Positions 61,720-64,000 of a DNA stretch of 64,000 nt are shown here, piece by piece (the stretch's first letter is position 1; every line of letters begins with the position of its first letter). The position numbers and the translations under genes were made by a program. The notes below the pieces were generated by a model. That model had not been told where the DNA came from. It ran no database searches and was given only the letters and a program-made list of their open reading frames with translations. Origin of the DNA: Mycobacterium branderi (GTDB lineage Bacteria > Actinomycetota > Actinomycetes > Mycobacteriales > Mycobacteriaceae); NCBI RefSeq assembly GCF_010728725.1, contig NZ_AP022606.1, positions 4,774,001 to 4,838,000 of the forward strand. The letters run 5' to 3'.

Positions 61720-62655
61720 TCAACCGAACAGCGGCAACGCCCGTTTGCGGGTCAGCGCGTCCATTCCGCGCTGAATGCTGTCCTGCACCTCATGGTATTT
61801 GGCGTCCACGTACTCGTCGTCGTCGGCGCGGGCAGGATCGTGATCCAGCTCGACGGGCGGCATGAACCGGGTCCGGATCTTGGCCGGCAGCGGAAACTGC
61901 GGCAGCGCCGCAGGGGCAATGCCCCACGGCAGCGAGACCGCCAGCGGGAACACCTTGAGCCGCAACAGCTTATCCAATCGCAGGACACGGGAGAGCTTGT
62001 CGCCGCGAATCAGCACCGGCATGGCGTCGGCGCCGCCCACCGTGGCGATCGGGACGATCGGCACGCCGGCGCGAATTGCCATCTTGACAAAGCCTTTTCG
62101 GCCGGCGAGGTTGGCGCGGTCGCGCTCGCTCCACGGCCGAAGGGAATCCACCTCGCCGCCCGGCCACACCGCGACGTCACGCCCTTCGGCCAGCGCCGTG
62201 GCTATGGCGTCCGGCGCTGCCGGCAACACGCCCATCGAGCGGAAGAACCGGCCGAAGCCCGGGATGGCCATCAGCGCATCGTGCGCGGTGCCGTGCAGCG
62301 TGCGCTCCGAGCCGAACCGCCGCCACCATTGCAGCCCAACGGTCCAGGCGTCCCACACGAACGGCGCACCGGAATGGATGCCGACCAGCAGCACCGGCGG
62401 CTCGCCGACGTTCTCCCAGCCGTCGATTTCCATGCGGAACCAGTAGTCCACCAACAGATTCCAGAAGAACTTTTGGCGGTGCAAGCGAGATTCGTCCTGA
62501 CGGGAAAGGTCCCAGCGCCCGGCGCGGCGGGCCACCCAGCCGCTCAGGCCGCCCTGCGCTCCGCTGCGCCGGTCCTCCATCGCGGCACGGGCCTGGTCGG
62601 CGTGTTGTTGTGCCTGCCGACGCACATCGGCGGGTCTGTGGTCGCTAGTCGTCAT
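61720..62655 (-). CDS. Lysophospholipid acyltransferase-like protein (PlsC-type)
   Basis: The 311-aa protein carries the acyltransferase block VLLVGIHSGAPFVWDAWTVG, with the catalytic His followed by Asp after seven residues in place of the usual HX4D. It continues with MGVLPAAPDAIATALAEGRDVAVWPGGEVDSLRPWSERDRANLAGRKGFVKMAIRAGVPIVPIATVG. The N-terminal 50 residues are basic and possibly membrane-associating. It would acylate a glycerolipid at the membrane. It is convergent with the response regulator gene and ends right at its stop. Confidence 0.83.
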   Translation of the reverse strand: MTTSDHRPADVRRQAQQHADQARAAMEDRRSGAQGGLSGWVARRAGRWDLSRQDESRLHRQKFFWNLLVDYWFRMEIDGWENVGEPPVLLVGIHSGAPFVWDAWTVGLQWWRRFGSERTLHGTAHDALMAIPGFGRFFRSMGVLPAAPDAIATALAEGRDVAVWPGGEVDSLRPWSERDRANLAGRKGFVKMAIRAGVPIVPIATVGGADAMPVLIRGDKLSRVLRLDKLLRLKVFPLAVSLPWGIAPAALPQFPLPAKIRTRFMPPVELDHDPARADDDEYVDAKYHEVQDSIQRGMDALTRKRALPLFG

Positions 62656-62679
62656 GACGGTTCGGGTACCCCATAACAG

Positions 62680-62710
62680 CCTCCCCGCGCCGAAAACTGA
62701 CGCGGGGAGG
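62680..62710 (-). terminator. Hairpin downstream of the MPT63-family gene
   Basis: CCTCCCCGCG at 62680-62689 and CGCGGGGAGG at 62701-62710 form a perfect 10-bp stem with an 11-base loop, 15 bp after the MPT63-family stop codon on the minus strand and 25 bp before the acyltransferase start. It should terminate the secreted-protein transcript. Confidence 0.7.
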
Positions 62711-62724
62711 TCGCCGATAACCGG

Positions 62725-63222
62725 TCAGGGATGGGTGGCGTTGGACGGTGTCGTCCAGATCAAGACGTCCTCTACGCCGTCGTTGTAGACCACGCCGTTC
62801 GGCGGCGCCCCGGTCACGTCGAAGTAGATCTTTCCGTTGGCCTGCTGACCCTGGCTCAGCGGTGCCGGCGGCACGCCGTTCGGGACCGCCACGGTGTCGA
62901 TCACCCGGTAGGTTGTCCCGTCGGCCGCACGAGCGTTGAAGTCCGAGATCAGCGGTGTGACGGTTCCACCGTCCGACCGTACGGTGACGTCGGCCTGATA
63001 GAGCTTGCCCTGCGGGGTGTAGCCGGGAATCGCCGTATTGCTCGGCTGCAGGTTGTTCACCGTGTAGTTGGTGACCATCGGGCCGTCGAATAGCGATTCG
63101 CTGGTGCCCAAGGACTGGACGGTGGGGGGCGCGGCCGACGCCATGCCAGCGCCGAAAACACCGGCAGCCGCGAGCGCAGCGGCGCCGATCCCCGTTTTCA
63201 CAGTTGTCGAGGTGAACTTCAC
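62725..63222 (-). CDS. Secreted MPT63-family (DUF1942) antigen-like protein
   Basis: The GTG start at 63222 (AAAGGAG upstream) gives 165 aa with a Sec signal peptide ending in ...GVFGAGMASA (residue 30). The mature beta-sandwich domain matches MPT63: NTAIPGYTPQGKLYQADVTVRSDGGTVTPLISDFNARAADGTTYRVID ... GKIYFDVTGAPPNGVVYNDGVEDVLIW. M. tuberculosis Mpt63 itself is Rv1926c, so this is a paralogue. MPT63 has an immunoglobulin-like fold; function unknown. It is followed by a strong hairpin terminator. Confidence 0.88.
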   Translation of the reverse strand: MKFTSTTVKTGIGAAALAAAGVFGAGMASAAPPTVQSLGTSESLFDGPMVTNYTVNNLQPSNTAIPGYTPQGKLYQADVTVRSDGGTVTPLISDFNARAADGTTYRVIDTVAVPNGVPPAPLSQGQQANGKIYFDVTGAPPNGVVYNDGVEDVLIWTTPSNATHP

Positions 63223-63443
63223 GCTAACTCCTTTCGTTCGCGTCGTTCAGGATTCGTTTCTCGATGCGACGGCCACACTTCAGTGGTCGCCGCCCGCAAT
63301 CGCCGCATACCCACCTGCACCGGCCTCAAACACAATGTGGACGCCCCGCCGGCAAACACGTCTTTTACTGCCGGATAGGCGCATGACTTCGGTGATTAGT
63401 CGTTTCTGGTCGCGGGTAGCCCACCGACGGGAGGTGAACAAGC

Positions 63444-63785
63444 GTGGCCCAACATGTGCGGATCGACCCGCAATTGTGGGACGAGTTCCACCGCGTGGTG
63501 AACATGTCGTCACGGGAGTTGTCCGATTGGTTGCGCACGCGCTCGGCCGGCGAACACGGCGAAGCGCTGCCCGACCGCGCGGGGACCGAGACGGGGCGCA
63601 AGGTCCTGCAGATCCTGCAGAAGCGGCGGGTCGACCTCGACGAGCAGGACGAGCAGACGATGCGCAAGGTGGTCGAGCGAGTGCACGCGCAGCGCAGCGA
63701 GGACCTGGAACCGAAAGCCGGCCAAGAGAATTGGCGATACCGGCTGATGACGATCGGTCACGACCCGTTGAAGGAGACGCGCTGA
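63444..63785 (+). CDS. DUF3140 family protein
   Basis: The 113-aa protein starts with GTG (GGGAGGTGAACA upstream) as VAQHVRIDPQLWDEFHRVVNMSSRELSDWLRTRSAGEH. Helices and a KVVERVHAQRSEDLEPKAGQENWRYRLMTIGHDP ending complete the domain. This fits the DUF3140 family of small DNA-binding-like proteins, often near plasmids and stress genes; function unknown. The stop overlaps the next ATG (TGATG), so it forms an operon with the small acidic protein that follows. Confidence 0.83.
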   Translation: MAQHVRIDPQLWDEFHRVVNMSSRELSDWLRTRSAGEHGEALPDRAGTETGRKVLQILQKRRVDLDEQDEQTMRKVVERVHAQRSEDLEPKAGQENWRYRLMTIGHDPLKETR

Positions 63786-63958
63786 TGGGACGCGAAAGCG
63801 CCAAACACAACCCACGTGAGGATGACGAGCTCAAACACGAGTTGCGCGGGACCTTGCAGGGAAACCGGTCCAGCCGGGCCGAAGAATGGCGCGACCCTGA
63901 ACCACCGGCCGACGACGACCCGGATATCCCGACCGCCGGTCCGGCGGGCCAGCAATAG
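63785..63958 (+). CDS. Small acidic protein following DUF3140
   Basis: The 57-aa hydrophilic product (MGRESAKHNPREDDELKHELRGTLQGNRSSRAEEWRDPEP...) is coupled to the DUF3140 gene by TGATG. It has no cysteines or membrane segment. A helix-rich first half and an Asp/Pro-rich end suggest a partly disordered protein. I do not recognise the family; the coupled start is the main reason to call it real. Confidence 0.6.
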   Translation: MGRESAKHNPREDDELKHELRGTLQGNRSSRAEEWRDPEPPADDDPDIPTAGPAGQQ

Positions 63959-63967
63959 GCCACTGCG

Positions 63968-64000
63968 ATGAGTTTTCCCGAGCAGCAGCAACCGGTGCCC
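63968..64000 (+). CDS. 5' end of a probable SDR gene (runs off the window)
   Basis: Only 11 codons (MSFPEQQQPVP) are inside the window. This start resembles, from memory, the N-terminal tail of YhdF/YghA-type short-chain dehydrogenases (QQQPVPG...), which continue with a MDPxPD stretch. Tentative. Confidence 0.4.
   Translation, partial: MSFPEQQQPVP

Overview
The window is a high-GC mycobacterial chromosome segment. The organism is most likely a slow-growing, non-tuberculous Mycobacterium. The evidence is gene order matching, from memory, M. tuberculosis H37Rv Rv2839c to Rv2884 (infB-ylxR-nusA-rimP ... proS-efpA-cysG-cobB-cobO-chelatase-mqo ... mtr ... nicT ... mapB-PBP-ispG-rip1-dxr ... rlmN-cdsA-frr-pyrH), plus mycothione reductase, a PPE protein, MPT63-like and Mpt53-like secreted proteins, and three MIRU-type intercistronic repeats. 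No rRNA, tRNA, CRISPR array, transposase or phage gene was seen. No gene-free stretch exceeds about 300 bases; the longest is the 289-bp control region at 21659-21947.

Layout. 1-2883 (minus): translation/transcription operon rimP-nusA-ylxR-infB (infB runs off the window). 3033-3973: lipoprotein/ferritin-like pair. 3994-14464 (minus): proS, efpA, then a cobalamin/sirohaem run (cysG, cobB, cobO, fused ATPase/VWA chelatase), a GNAT enzyme and mqo. 14525-16912: alpha/beta hydrolase and mtr.

16895-38773 is an accessory island for a group 1h (actinobacterial, high-affinity, H2-scavenging) [NiFe]-hydrogenase. It contains a Fur-family regulator with a divergent phosphodiesterase-like gene, three small or odd minus-strand genes (one a Cas4/AddB-like Fe-S nuclease relative), hypA-hypB, and then one tight operon. 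That operon runs hhyS-hhyL, a NifU/Rieske-like protein, three conserved unknowns, a 39-aa membrane protein, a maturation protease, hypC, hypF, a SIS-HypC fusion, a SIS protein, hypE, a second hypC, hypD and a further unknown. A GNAT-AAA+ fusion and the nickel permease nicT follow. The promoter regions of both hhyS and nicT carry a tandem pair of TTGC(A/G)A-N5-(C/T)TGCA(G/T) boxes, which fit the published Nur (nickel-responsive Fur) operator. The island therefore looks like a nickel-controlled unit coupling Ni import, cofactor assembly and the enzyme.

38886-44388: an LpqS-like secreted or membrane protein, a PPE gene preceded by a PE-like remnant, an SDR, a C26 amidotransferase, an alpha/beta-hydrolase-like protein and cobQ. 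44459-51230 and onward (minus): mapB, a DUF1707 protein, a penicillin-binding lipoprotein, a GNAT enzyme, ispG-rip1-dxr. 52491-55356: DUF2631, DUF4097 and RHH-like genes, then a CcdA/Mpt53 disulfide pair. 55428-58840 (minus): rlmN-cdsA and pyrH-frr. 58955-64000: a FAD/Rieske oxidoreductase, a CsbD-like stress protein, a GlnR-like orphan regulator, an acyltransferase, an MPT63-family protein, a DUF3140 protein, a small acidic protein, and the first codons of a probable SDR at the edge.
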